Positions 1-8,188 of a stretch of DNA of 46,041 bases are shown here, piece by piece. The translations under genes and the position numbers were made by a program. How positions within the stretch are numbered: the stretch's first letter is position 1; every line of letters begins with the position of its first letter. Where the stretch lies: positions 1 to 46,041 of the forward strand of contig JBIKKP010000008.1 of the NCBI GenBank assembly GCA_044360285.1, in the 5' to 3' direction. The notes beneath the pieces were generated by a model, which was not told where the DNA came from, did no database searches, and worked only from the letters and a program-made list of their open reading frames with translations. Source of the stretch: UBA2645 sp044360285 (GTDB lineage: Bacteria > Pseudomonadota > Alphaproteobacteria > Rickettsiales > UBA1997).

Positions 1-80
1 GGCAGAAGTTGTTTGCTGATAACGTGCGTAAGCGGCGCAAGCCTTGTGCCTGAGCCACCGGCAAGAATTATTCCCTTCAT
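1..80 (-). CDS. rfbA: Glucose-1-phosphate thymidylyltransferase, N-terminal fragment (cut by window edge)
   Basis: Only the first 26 codons are inside the window, read on the minus strand from an ATG at 80. They encode MKGIILAGGSGTRL followed by a PLT..ISKQLLP stretch, the signature of the nucleotide-binding loop of RfbA/RmlA. The enzyme makes dTDP-glucose from dTTP and glucose-1-phosphate, the first step of dTDP-rhamnose and related sugars. It sits head to head with rfbB, the next enzyme of the pathway, across 74 nt. The remainder of the gene lies to the left of the window. Confidence 0.88.
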   Translation of the reverse strand, partial: MKGIILAGGSGTRLAPLTHVISKQLL

Positions 81-154
81 TTGCAAAAAAGATTTTTTAG
101 TTAGAACGAAGGTTTGACCTTACTTTTGGCACTTAAAAAAAATCCAACATTTCC

Positions 155-1153
155 GTGAAAAAAATTTTAATCACCGGCGGCTACGGCTTCATTGGCAGCA
201 GTTTCGTCAAGCAAGAAATCGCCAAAAATAATTTTGTCGTAAATCTCGACAAGCTTACTTACGCAGCCAATCCCGCAAATTTGGGCGAAATTTCTGCTAA
301 TAAAAATTATCACTTCGTCAAAGGCGATATAAATAACAGAGAGCTTGTTGCAGAGCTTCTGCGAAAATTTGAAATTGATTGGTTAGTAAATTTTGCAGCG
401 GAAAGCCACGTCGATAATTCAATCAAAACTCCGGAAGTTTTTATCACTACTAATGTGAATGGGACCTACAGCCTGCTTGCTGCATCTCTAGATTATTTCC
501 AGCAGCTTTCTGGCGCAAAAAAAGAAAATTTCCGTTTTTTGCATGTTTCAACCGATGAAGTTTTCGGCTCACTGCAAGAAGGCGATCCAAAATTCAGCGA
601 CGAAAATCGCTACCAACCAAACTCACCCTACTCCGCTTCCAAAGCCGCTTCCGACCATTTAGTTCGCGCTTGGAACGAAACCTACAAATTACCAACAATC
701 ATCACCAATTGCTCAAATAATTTTGGACCAAATCAGCATAATGAAAAACTCATCCCAACAATAGTTCGTAGTGCCCTAACCGGCAAAGACATTCCAATTT
801 ATGGCAATGGCAAAAACATCCGCGACTGGATTTTTGTTGAAGATCATTGTGAAGGAATTGCTCTTGCTCTTAACAACGGCAAGGTTTCTGAAACTTATTT
901 ATTTGGCGGCGAGAATGAAATTCAAAATATCGAAATTGCTAAAATGATCTGTGAAATTCTCGACGAAATAAAACCAAAAAAAGACGGTGCGTCTTACAAA
1001 ACTCAGATCAAATTTGTTATTGATCGGCTTGGACACGACTTTCGCTATGCCATCGACAATCAAAAATCTTATCAAAAACTCGGCTTCAAACCATCAAAAT
1101 CTTTTTCTCAAAGATTGCGCGAAACCGTGCTAGCATTAACTCTCAACGCTTAA
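155..1153 (+). CDS. rfbB: dTDP-glucose 4,6-dehydratase
   Basis: This extended short-chain dehydrogenase converts dTDP-glucose to dTDP-4-keto-6-deoxyglucose using bound NAD. The Rossmann motif TGGYGFIG lies at residues 7-14. The catalytic T-D-E triplet is at 133-135 (STDEVFG) and Y159xxxK163 is in YSASKAASDH; AAESHVDNSI at 81-90 is also typical of RfbB. At 332 residues it is slightly shorter than the enterobacterial enzyme. Translation starts at a GTG, giving MKKILITGG directly at the Rossmann strand; no better ATG precedes it. It is divergent from rfbA and only 6 nt upstream of ilvE, so it probably heads the plus-strand operon. Confidence 0.94.
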   Translation: MKKILITGGYGFIGSSFVKQEIAKNNFVVNLDKLTYAANPANLGEISANKNYHFVKGDINNRELVAELLRKFEIDWLVNFAAESHVDNSIKTPEVFITTNVNGTYSLLAASLDYFQQLSGAKKENFRFLHVSTDEVFGSLQEGDPKFSDENRYQPNSPYSASKAASDHLVRAWNETYKLPTIITNCSNNFGPNQHNEKLIPTIVRSALTGKDIPIYGNGKNIRDWIFVEDHCEGIALALNNGKVSETYLFGGENEIQNIEIAKMICEILDEIKPKKDGASYKTQIKFVIDRLGHDFRYAIDNQKSYQKLGFKPSKSFSQRLRETVLALTLNA

Positions 1154-1159
1154 AAAATT

Positions 1160-2044
1160 ATGTCAGACATCATTCCTTTCGATCAACGCGACGGTTTTAT
1201 TTGGTATAATGGTATTTTTACGCCATGGAAAGATGCGAAAGTTCACGTGCTGAATCACGGGCTGCACTATGCTTCTTGCATTTTTGAAGGCGAAAGAGTT
1301 TACGGCGGAAAAATTTTCAAATCAGACGAGCACACCAAGCGTCTACACGCCTCAGCGGCAATTTTGGGCTTCAAAATTCCTTTCAGCGTTGAAGAATTAA
1401 ATCGCATTAAAAACGAACTAGTCGCCAAACAAAATATCGTTGATGGATACATGCGCGCCTTCGCTTGGCGTGGCTCAGAAAAAATGGCCGTTTCTGCACA
1501 AGGCAATAAAATTCACGTCGCAATCGCCACCTGGCCTTGGCCGCCATATTATTCCAATGAAGCAAGAAAAGCCGGCCTCAAATTAAAATTTGCGCGCTAT
1601 CAACGCCCCGCCCCAAACACTGCACCAGTCGCTGCAAAGGCCGCCGGGCTCTACATGATTTGCACCATCTCTAAACATGAAGCAGAAAATGAAGGCTATA
1701 ACGATGCGCTGATGCTTGATTATCGCGGATACTTAGCTGAAGCCACCGGCGCTAATTTATTTTTGGTAATGAAAAACGGCGAGCTGCACACGCCGCTTGC
1801 TGATTGCTTCCTCAACGGAATCACCCGCCAAACTGTCATTGAACTTGCTAAAAAACGCGGCATAAAAGTTGTTGAGCGCCACATAAAACCAGAAGAGCTA
1901 ACTGACGCAATTGACGCTTTCTTAACCGGCAGCGCTGCTGAAATTACGCGCATTGGATCCGTTGAAGATAAAGTGAAATATCCGCAAGAAAGCCAAATGA
2001 CGGCAAATTTAATGGAAGACTACAACCGCCTGGTTCGCAGCTAA
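1160..2044 (+). CDS. ilvE: Branched-chain amino acid aminotransferase
   Basis: This class IV PLP aminotransferase moves amino groups between glutamate and the 2-oxo acids of leucine, isoleucine and valine. HGLHYASCIFEG near residues 33-44 is the usual N-terminal substrate loop. K160 in APVAAKAAG matches the PLP-binding lysine of IlvE, and E194 in EATGANLF matches the residue that contacts the pyridine ring. At 294 residues it has family length. It starts 6 nt after rfbB and its TAA shares one base with the ATG of the next gene. D-amino acid aminotransferase or aminodeoxychorismate lyase are less likely alternatives given the length and motifs. Confidence 0.9.
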   Translation: MSDIIPFDQRDGFIWYNGIFTPWKDAKVHVLNHGLHYASCIFEGERVYGGKIFKSDEHTKRLHASAAILGFKIPFSVEELNRIKNELVAKQNIVDGYMRAFAWRGSEKMAVSAQGNKIHVAIATWPWPPYYSNEARKAGLKLKFARYQRPAPNTAPVAAKAAGLYMICTISKHEAENEGYNDALMLDYRGYLAEATGANLFLVMKNGELHTPLADCFLNGITRQTVIELAKKRGIKVVERHIKPEELTDAIDAFLTGSAAEITRIGSVEDKVKYPQESQMTANLMEDYNRLVRS

Positions 2045-2604
2045 TGAGAAAAAGATTCCTCTACGCAATTAACGGAATTTTTTTCGCTGCATTTTTTGTG
2101 GCAATTTTTGAGGCTATCGCCGCCAATCCCGCTCTTTCGCAAAGTCAAAATTTGCAGGCAAAATCTCATCCGCAATTCAACCAAGAATTTTCTGGAAAGG
2201 CTTTTGTGCTTGATGGAGACTCACTTCGCGTTGGTGGAAAAGAAGTTCGTTTAATTGAAATCGACGCGCCCGAATATAGCCAAACCTGCTTCAATGAAAA
2301 AAAGCACGAATATGATTGCGGTCAGATCAGCAAACGCTTCTTGATTGATCTTGTTGGCGGAAAAGAAGTTCGCTGCACTTATGCACAAAAAGACAAATAT
2401 GATCGTTTTTTATCGAAATGTTTTCTTGGTGAAAAGTCGATAAACCAAGAAATTTTACGCAACGGAATGGCAGTGATTTACAACTTCGCCGACGTTGATG
2501 AGGAAATCGTAAAAATTGAAGCCGAAGCTAAAAAAGCTGGGCGCGGCATCTGGCGCGGCGCATTTGAACTGCCGAAAGATTATCGCAAAAAACACCACAG
2601 ATAG
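2044..2604 (+). CDS. Exported staphylococcal-nuclease-like protein (thermonuclease family)
   Basis: A 186-residue protein with a hydrophobic N-terminal signal or anchor (about residues 5-32, ending near PALSQ) and one SNase OB-fold domain. The active-site pattern is visible: D58 in VLDGDSL, R69 in VRLIEIDAPE, D74, E77, and R121 in DKYDRFLSKC. SNase proteins are calcium-dependent phosphodiesterases that cut DNA and RNA. Export suggests nucleic acid scavenging or periplasmic/extracellular DNA degradation; that role is inferred. It overlaps ilvE by one base (TAATG), so it is probably co-translated. Confidence 0.85.
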   Translation: MRKRFLYAINGIFFAAFFVAIFEAIAANPALSQSQNLQAKSHPQFNQEFSGKAFVLDGDSLRVGGKEVRLIEIDAPEYSQTCFNEKKHEYDCGQISKRFLIDLVGGKEVRCTYAQKDKYDRFLSKCFLGEKSINQEILRNGMAVIYNFADVDEEIVKIEAEAKKAGRGIWRGAFELPKDYRKKHHR

Positions 2605-2685
2605 TTGCGAGTTGTTGGTTGATAGTTTCTAACTCGATCTTTAGCTTCAAAGGCTTTGATAAATCCCAAAAAAACGGAGTTAACT

Positions 2686-4092
2686 TTGCTTAAACAAATC
2701 AAGTCATTGAAAGTTTCTGGCGCTGAATGCTTGCCAATTATTGAAGGTGGAAAAGGCGTTGGAATCACTACTGGAGAAACTGCGGGACATTTCGCTAAGG
2801 CTGGCGCAGTTGGAACTTTTTCTGGTGTCAATGCCGATTACGTTGACGAAAACGGCAAATTCATTCCACTTGAATATCGCACTCACACTCGCCGCGAAAA
2901 ACACGAAGAGCTCATCGCTTACTCAATCAAAGGTGGCATTGCGCAAGCAAGAATCGCTAACGACATCGCCGGAAAAAATGGTCGAATCCACATGAATGTT
3001 TTGTGGGAAATGGGCGGCGCAGAAAAAGTTTTACACGGAATTCTTGATGGCGCGAAAGACCTCATTCATGGCATCACTTGCGGCGCTGGCATGCCTTATC
3101 GCCTTTCAGAAATTGCCGAAAAATATAAAGTTCATTATTACCCAATCGTTTCTTCAATGCGCGCCTTTCGTGCTTTGTGGAAAAGAAGTTATCACAAAGC
3201 GGCCGAACTTTTAGGTGGCGTTGTTTACGAATGTCCTTGGCGCGCCGGCGGCCACAATGGTTTGTCAAATGCCGAAGATCCAAACGCTTACGAAGACCCC
3301 TATCCACGCGTTGCAGAAATTCGCACTTTCATGAATTCTGTTGGTCTCAACGAAGTGCCAATCATCATGGCTGGTGGCGTGTGGAATCTTGCTGAGTTTG
3401 AGCATTGGCTCGATAATCCAGAAATTGGCCCAATCGTTTTTCAATTCGGCACGCGCCCTATCCTCACCAAAGAATATCCCGTTCCCGATGCTTGGAAAAA
3501 ACGACTACTCACTTTAAAAAAAGGTGACGTTTACCTCAATCGCTTCAGCCCTACTGGTTTTTATTCCTCTGCCGTTGAAAATGATTTCATCCGCGAACTA
3601 AAAGGCCGCGAAATCAGGCAAGTTGAATATCGCGCCAAAGCTGTTGATAACTTCACTTGCGAAATCCCTTTCGGCCAACGTGGCCGCGTGGTTTACATCA
3701 GACCAGAAGACAAAACAAAAGTTGATCAATGGATTGCCGCCGGCCACACCGAAGGCATGAAAACACCAGACGAAACTTTGATGTTTGTCGATAAATCAAA
3801 ATCTGCACAAATCGTCACCGATCAAATTAATTGCATGGGCTGCTTGAGCCAATGCCGCTTCAGCAACTGGTCCGATAAACCAGAAATGAATTACACAACT
3901 GACCGCAAAGCCGATCCACGCAGCTTCTGTATTCAAAAAACGCTGCAAGATATTCGCCAAGGAATTGATGTGGAAAATCAGTTGATGTTTTCCGGCCACA
4001 GCGCTTATCGCTTTGCAACTGACCCGTTTTATGCTGATGGCTTCGTGCCAACGATTCAGCAGCTTGTTGATCGAATTATGCAGGGGAAATAA
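2686..4092 (+). CDS. NPD-family (nitronate monooxygenase-like) flavoprotein with a cysteine-rich C-terminus
   Basis: This is a 468-residue protein with an FMN-type TIM barrel of the 2-nitropropane dioxygenase/nitronate monooxygenase family. Visible are IIEGGKGVG near the start, GITCGAGMP, AGGHNG with H190, and PIIMAGGVW. The C-terminal part carries C383xxC386xxxC390 and a further C415, a pattern that could bind an iron-sulfur cluster or zinc; this tail is not part of the simple fungal enzymes. I chose a TTG at 2686 because GGAG lies 6 nt upstream; an in-frame TTG at 2656 lacks such a site. The stop overlaps the pyrG start (TAATG). True substrate unknown. Confidence 0.75.
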   Translation: MLKQIKSLKVSGAECLPIIEGGKGVGITTGETAGHFAKAGAVGTFSGVNADYVDENGKFIPLEYRTHTRREKHEELIAYSIKGGIAQARIANDIAGKNGRIHMNVLWEMGGAEKVLHGILDGAKDLIHGITCGAGMPYRLSEIAEKYKVHYYPIVSSMRAFRALWKRSYHKAAELLGGVVYECPWRAGGHNGLSNAEDPNAYEDPYPRVAEIRTFMNSVGLNEVPIIMAGGVWNLAEFEHWLDNPEIGPIVFQFGTRPILTKEYPVPDAWKKRLLTLKKGDVYLNRFSPTGFYSSAVENDFIRELKGREIRQVEYRAKAVDNFTCEIPFGQRGRVVYIRPEDKTKVDQWIAAGHTEGMKTPDETLMFVDKSKSAQIVTDQINCMGCLSQCRFSNWSDKPEMNYTTDRKADPRSFCIQKTLQDIRQGIDVENQLMFSGHSAYRFATDPFYADGFVPTIQQLVDRIMQGK

Positions 4093-5699
4093 TGACTCGT
4101 TTCATCTTCATCACCGGCGGCGTTGTTTCATCGCTTGGTAAAGGACTTGCTTCGGCCTCTGTTGCCGCGTTGTTGCAGGCTCGCGGCTATTCAGTTAAAT
4201 TGCGAAAACTCGATCCTTACTTGAATATCGATCCAGGAACGATGAGCCCAACACAGCATGGCGAAGTTTTTGTCACGGAAGATGGCGCAGAAACTGACCT
4301 TGACTTAGGTCACTACGAACGCTTCACCGGTGTTGATACAAAAAAATCGGATAACGTGACCGCTGGGCAAATTTATCTCAAACTTCTTACCAAAGAACGC
4401 AAAGGCGACTATCTTGGCGGCACGGTGCAAGTGATTCCACACGTCACCGACCTCATCAAAGAATTCATCTTAAACGACATTAAAGGTGTCGATTTTTTAC
4501 TTTGCGAAATTGGCGGAACCGTTGGCGATATTGAAGCGCTGCCATTTTTTGAAGCGATCCGCCAACTTGGTTATGAATATGGCCAAGAGCGCTGCGCCTT
4601 CTTGCACCTGACGCTGCTACCCTACATTGAAAGCGCCGACGAACTTAAAACCAAACCAACGCAACACTCGGTAAAAGAACTACGCTCAATTGGCATTCAG
4701 CCAAGCGTGTTGCTGTGCCGCGCCGAAAGACCAACCAGCAAAGGTCACTTAGAAAAAATTGCCAAAATGTGTTCGGTGCCAGTTTCATCAGTGATTGCCG
4801 CACCAAATGTATCAAGCATCTACGAGGTTCCGCTTGTTTATCATCAAAACGGACTCGACACCGAAATTCTTAAATTCTTCAAACTCGATCATAAGAAAAA
4901 ACCCGATCTAGCCAAGTGGGAACGCATCAAACAAGCGATCAAAAATCCAAAAGCAGAAGTAAATATCGCCATTGTTGGAAAATATAACGACTATCGCGAC
5001 TCTTACAAATCACTACTTGAAGCTATTGATCATGCTGCCTTTTCACTGCAAGCAAAAGCAAAAATAACTTGGGTTAACGCACGCAGTAATAAAGAAGCTT
5101 TACCAAAAAATATCGATGCCGTGCTTGTTCCTGGCGGCTTTGGTGAAGATGGTGTTGAAGGAAAAATTGCCATGATCAAACAAGCGCGCGAAAATAAAAT
5201 TCCCTGCCTGGGAATTTGCTACGGCATGCAAATGGCAGTGATTGAATATAGCCGCAACGTACTTGGCATAAAGGACGCAACCTCAAGCGAGTTTTCTAAA
5301 AAAGGAACTTTCGTTGTTGGCACAATGCTTGAATGGCAAGATAAAAGCGGCAAGGAAACCAAAAAAGCTGGCAAAGATTTAGGCGGCACAATGAGGCTGG
5401 GCGCCTATCCGTGCAAAATTTCGAAAGGAAGTTTGGCTGAAAAAATTTATGGAAAAAATGCAATTTCTGAACGCCATCGCCATCGTTATGAAGTGAATAT
5501 CAACTTCAAAGATAAGTTGGAAAAAGCTGGCTTAAGCTTCTCTGGCCTATCTCCTGACGGTAAACTTCCTGAAATTGTTGAGATCAAAAATCATCCATTT
5601 TTTGTTGGAGTGCAATTCCATCCTGAGCTAAAATCAAAACCATTCGACGCTCATCCGCTCTTCGTTTCTTTTGTTAAAGCTGCACTAAAAAATGCTTAG
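4092..5699 (+). CDS. pyrG: CTP synthase
   Basis: PyrG makes CTP from UTP, ATP and glutamine. The N-terminal synthetase domain opens with FITGGVVSSLGKGLASAS, the P-loop of the family. The C-terminal class I glutamine amidotransferase domain has C376 in CLGICYGMQ and the H510/E512 pair in VQFHPE. At 535 residues it is full length. The product feeds nucleic acids, phospholipids (the CDP-diacylglycerol used by PssA) and the CDP-glucose pathway encoded later in this window. It overlaps the upstream gene by one base and the downstream lipoprotein gene by 8 nt. Confidence 0.97.
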   Translation: MTRFIFITGGVVSSLGKGLASASVAALLQARGYSVKLRKLDPYLNIDPGTMSPTQHGEVFVTEDGAETDLDLGHYERFTGVDTKKSDNVTAGQIYLKLLTKERKGDYLGGTVQVIPHVTDLIKEFILNDIKGVDFLLCEIGGTVGDIEALPFFEAIRQLGYEYGQERCAFLHLTLLPYIESADELKTKPTQHSVKELRSIGIQPSVLLCRAERPTSKGHLEKIAKMCSVPVSSVIAAPNVSSIYEVPLVYHQNGLDTEILKFFKLDHKKKPDLAKWERIKQAIKNPKAEVNIAIVGKYNDYRDSYKSLLEAIDHAAFSLQAKAKITWVNARSNKEALPKNIDAVLVPGGFGEDGVEGKIAMIKQARENKIPCLGICYGMQMAVIEYSRNVLGIKDATSSEFSKKGTFVVGTMLEWQDKSGKETKKAGKDLGGTMRLGAYPCKISKGSLAEKIYGKNAISERHRHRYEVNINFKDKLEKAGLSFSGLSPDGKLPEIVEIKNHPFFVGVQFHPELKSKPFDAHPLFVSFVKAALKNA

Positions 5700-6351
5700 A
5701 TTTTTTTTAATTACGATGTTGCTTGGCCTTTCTGCATGCGGCTTTCAGATCATTTACAAAGAAGAAAAGTCGAACCAAGAAGAAACAAGTTACGCCGAAG
5801 AATTAGCCGCAGTTCGCATTCAAAAAATGCGCAATAAAATGGGTCAAGACATTAAAAACAGTCTTTATGACGTGCTCAATCCTGACTATCTCAAAGTTGA
5901 TCCGAAATATTTCCTGGTCATCGAATTCACCAAAAGCGTCTCCGCAACTTTCATCACCGAAACGGGTGCGTCGGGTCGAAATAAAATCACCCTGGGCGCA
6001 AAATACACACTCAAATCACTGGAAAACGGTAATACAATTTCAACTGGCTCAACAATCGCCAATGACAACTATGACGTAACCAGGAACCGCTTCGGAACTA
6101 TCGTCGCTGAAGATTATGTGAGCAGCAACTTAACCACACTCATCGCACAAAATATCCGCAACTCGCTGGTCAACGACTTCATCGAAGTAAGAAAAAAATG
6201 CCGCGGAGAATTTGAAGTAGATCAAAAAGAAACTGACGAGCAAAAAGATACAACAGAGGTTTTTGTTTGCCCGCTAGACACTAGGCAGGCTAAAGCTGCT
6301 TCTAAAGCACCAGAAGCGCCAAAAGATAGAAAAAAATCTACGAAAAAGTAG
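5692..6351 (+). CDS. lptE: LptE-like LPS-assembly lipoprotein
   Basis: A 219-residue lipoprotein. The signal peptide ends in the lipobox LSAC with acylated C16, followed at once by GFQIIY, matching the CGF..LY start of alphaproteobacterial LptE proteins. The body is a single predicted alpha/beta unit, ending in a charged, lysine-rich tail (about residues 190-219). LptE plugs the LptD barrel and helps place LPS in the outer membrane. Assignment rests on the N-terminal pattern, size and envelope context, since LptE sequences diverge strongly. It overlaps pyrG by 8 nt and abuts the convergent purQ with no spacer. Confidence 0.62.
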   Translation: MLRFFLITMLLGLSACGFQIIYKEEKSNQEETSYAEELAAVRIQKMRNKMGQDIKNSLYDVLNPDYLKVDPKYFLVIEFTKSVSATFITETGASGRNKITLGAKYTLKSLENGNTISTGSTIANDNYDVTRNRFGTIVAEDYVSSNLTTLIAQNIRNSLVNDFIEVRKKCRGEFEVDQKETDEQKDTTEVFVCPLDTRQAKAASKAPEAPKDRKKSTKK

Positions 6352-7032
6352 TTAAGCCAACAAGCCTTCAAACATCGCCAAACCATCAGCCGAGCCAGTA
6401 TTCACATCAATCGCTCTTTCTGGATGCGGCATCATACCAAGCACGTTTCGCTTCTCATTAAAAATTCCCGCAATGTTTAACGCAGAACCATTTGGATTGG
6501 CTGCAGCACTGTAATTGCCAGCTTCGTCAACATATCGAAAAGCAATTTGTCCATTGCCTTCAATCTTTTTTAGCACTTCAGAATCAGCGAAATAATTGCC
6601 ATCCATATGCGCAATTGGCAGGCGAATTTTTTGGTGTTTTTGATATTTTGAAGTGAAGACAGAATCAGTGTTTTCAACGCTTAACAACACTTCGCGACAA
6701 ATGAATTTCACACCAGAATTGCGCAACAAAATTCCTGGAAGAAGTCCAGCTTCAGTAAGAATTTGAAAGCCGTTGCAAATCCCCGCAACACGCACGCCTT
6801 TGTTTGCCAGTCTTTTGATTTCAAGCATCACCGGCGAAATTGCCGCCATCGCGCCTGAACGCAAATAGTCGCCGTAAGAAAATCCGCCCGGCACAATAAT
6901 TAAATCCAAATCATCATCGAGTTTGCTTTCTTGGTGCCAGATTTTTTGTACCTTGCTGCCAACTTTTTGCAATGCGTCGACCGCGTCGCGATCGCAATTT
7001 GAGCCAGGAAAAGTGATTACCGCTGATTTCAT
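6352..7032 (-). CDS. purQ: Phosphoribosylformylglycinamidine synthase subunit PurQ
   Basis: PurQ is the glutaminase subunit of the three-part FGAM synthase (PurL-PurQ-PurS) in de novo purine synthesis; it releases ammonia from glutamine. The class I amidotransferase triad is present: C86 in AGICNGFQ, H203 and E205 in MMPHPERA. The oxyanion-side motif PGGFSYGDYLRSGA lies near residues 48-61. It is 226 residues, the usual size. It lies 4 nt downstream of purS. No purL is present in the window. Its stop codon directly abuts the lptE stop on the other strand. Confidence 0.96.
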   Translation of the reverse strand: MKSAVITFPGSNCDRDAVDALQKVGSKVQKIWHQESKLDDDLDLIIVPGGFSYGDYLRSGAMAAISPVMLEIKRLANKGVRVAGICNGFQILTEAGLLPGILLRNSGVKFICREVLLSVENTDSVFTSKYQKHQKIRLPIAHMDGNYFADSEVLKKIEGNGQIAFRYVDEAGNYSAAANPNGSALNIAGIFNEKRNVLGMMPHPERAIDVNTGSADGLAMFEGLLA

Positions 7033-7036
7033 AAAA

Positions 7037-7282
7037 CTATTTCAAAACCTCGTAGCTGTAGTTCTCGATGATTTTGTTAACGAGCAATTTGTCGCAAATT
7101 TCATCGACAATTTTTTTGATTTGATCAGGATTTGTTTCTGCTATTTCAAGCTCCACAACCTTTCCTTGTCTGACTTGCGAGATTTGTGGGAAGTTTAAAT
7201 TTTTTACCAAAGCGCCTTCAATTGCTTTACCTTGAGTATCAAGTACGCCTTTTTTTAGAGAGATCAAAATTCTGATTTTCAT
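7037..7282 (-). CDS. purS: Phosphoribosylformylglycinamidine synthase subunit PurS
   Basis: A small 81-residue protein beginning MKIRILISLKKGVLDTQGKAI, with the VLDPQG-type motif (here VLDTQG) typical of PurS. PurS bridges PurL and PurQ and helps channel ammonia. Size, sequence start and position between purC and purQ agree; the purC-purS-purQ order is standard in alphaproteobacteria. Gaps to both neighbours are 3-4 nt, so the three genes are surely one transcription unit. Confidence 0.94.
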   Translation of the reverse strand: MKIRILISLKKGVLDTQGKAIEGALVKNLNFPQISQVRQGKVVELEIAETNPDQIKKIVDEICDKLLVNKIIENYSYEVLK

Positions 7283-7285
7283 AGT

Positions 7286-8005
7286 TTAGTTTTGTTTTAT
7301 TCCAAGCCGCGAAGCCACTTCGCTGTAAGCTTCAACCAGGTTTCCTAAGTCACGACGGAATTGATCCTTATCGAGTTTTTTAGAAGTTTTTTCGTCCCAA
7401 AGCCTGCAGCTATCTGGGCTGATCTCATCAGCGAGAAGAATTTTTCCCTGCGCGTTTAGACCAAATTCGATTTTAAAATCGACCAAACGAATGCCAATTC
7501 CAGCGAAAATTTTACGCAAAATTTCGTTAATTTTCAGAGCTAGATTTTTGATTTCTTCAAGCTGCTGTTTGCTGACAACTTTCAACACGCTTACCGCATG
7601 ATCATCGTTAATCAGCGGATCGCCGAGTGCATCATCCTTAAAACAAATTTCAAAAACTGGTGCCAGTAATTCAACACCTTCTTCAATGCCAAGTCGCTTC
7701 GCCATTGAGCCGGATGCGATATTTCGAATGATTACTTCGAGGGGAATAATTTTAACTTTTTCGATGAGCTGCTCGCGTTCGTTCAAACGCTTGACGAAAT
7801 GCGTTGGAATGCCAGCTGCTGCCATTTCGAGCATAATTTTTTCCGAGATCAAATTATTCAAAACGCCCTTGCCTTCAATCACCGCCTTCTTTTGCGCGTT
7901 AAAAGCTGTGGCGTCGTCTTTGAAAAATTGAATCAAAAGAGATGGATCAGTTGTGGTAAAGAGTTGCTTAGCTTTACCTTCGTAAATTTTTTCTAGTTTT
8001 TGCAT
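7286..8005 (-). CDS. purC: Phosphoribosylaminoimidazole-succinocarboxamide synthase
   Basis: PurC (SAICAR synthetase) joins aspartate to CAIR with ATP in purine synthesis. The protein opens KLEKIYEGKAKQLF, the hallmark of the family, and contains PLEVIIRNIASGSMAKRLG and DEISPDSCRLWD, both conserved active-site blocks. It is 239 residues, normal length. The ATG at 8003-8005 and its 5' leader are duplicated 138 nt upstream (8115-8162), placing a false purC start in the leader. hemF lies further upstream on the same strand beyond a 297-nt repeat-rich gap. Confidence 0.96.
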   Translation of the reverse strand: MQKLEKIYEGKAKQLFTTTDPSLLIQFFKDDATAFNAQKKAVIEGKGVLNNLISEKIMLEMAAAGIPTHFVKRLNEREQLIEKVKIIPLEVIIRNIASGSMAKRLGIEEGVELLAPVFEICFKDDALGDPLINDDHAVSVLKVVSKQQLEEIKNLALKINEILRKIFAGIGIRLVDFKIEFGLNAQGKILLADEISPDSCRLWDEKTSKKLDKDQFRRDLGNLVEAYSEVASRLGIKQN

Positions 8006-8024
8006 TTTTTTAATTGTTTCGAGT
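7977..8024. repeat. Direct repeat, copy 1 (purC 5' end)
   Basis: This 48-nt stretch covers the first nine codons or so of purC, its ATG and the adjacent leader. It recurs at 8115-8162 with 46 of 48 bases the same (39 in an unbroken run). The two copies are exactly 138 nt apart, with hairpin-rich sequence between them. Confidence 0.9.
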
Positions 8025-8114
8025 AAGCCCTGGGCTTGTCACAGCCAAGCCCGCTATTCGCTTAAAACGGCCATTTAGGCCGTTTTACCGGAGCTGAAGC
8101 TCCGTCGCTCAAGC
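8025..8114. repeat. Hairpin-rich segment between the purC-end direct repeats
   Basis: Three inverted repeats follow one another: GGGCTTG/CAAGCCC (8032-8038 with 8046-8052), AAAACGGCC/GGCCGTTTT with a 5-nt loop (8064-8086), and CGGAGC/GCTCCG with a 4-nt loop (8089-8104). The middle one has A/T flanks on both sides and could act as a weak bidirectional terminator or leader structure ahead of purC. No coding potential beyond the false purC start was seen. An inserted palindromic element is the likely origin. Confidence 0.6.
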
Positions 8115-8143
8115 CCTTCGTAAATTTTTTCTAGTTTTTGCAT
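8075..8143 (-). pseudogene. Duplicated purC start producing a 22-codon upstream reading frame
   Basis: The second repeat copy recreates a start codon at 8143 followed by MQKLEKIYEG, the same first residues as PurC. The frame then leaves the purC sequence, runs LERRSFSSGKTA through the hairpin segment and stops at 8075. If the duplicated leader carries the ribosome-binding information, ribosomes could load here and make a 22-residue peptide before reaching true purC. Whether it is translated is unknown; a plain relic of duplication is equally possible. Confidence 0.5.
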
Positions 8144-8162
8144 TTTTTTAATTATGTCGAGT
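8115..8162. repeat. Direct repeat, copy 2 (displaced purC 5' end)
   Basis: Second copy of the 48-nt purC-end repeat, 138 nt upstream of the genuine start on the minus strand. It differs at two positions near its outer end. See copy 1 at 7977-8024. Confidence 0.9.
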
Positions 8163-8188
8163 GCGTCCTAAAATTGTTCCTAAATGCT

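Noticed and set aside
81..154. Promoter between rfbA and rfbB
   Set aside because: A TTGACC occurs at 114-119 but no acceptable -10 box follows at proper spacing, so I do not call it.
2656..2685. Earlier TTG start for the NPD-family gene
   Set aside because: No ribosome-binding site precedes it, whereas GGAG lies 6 nt before the TTG at 2686.
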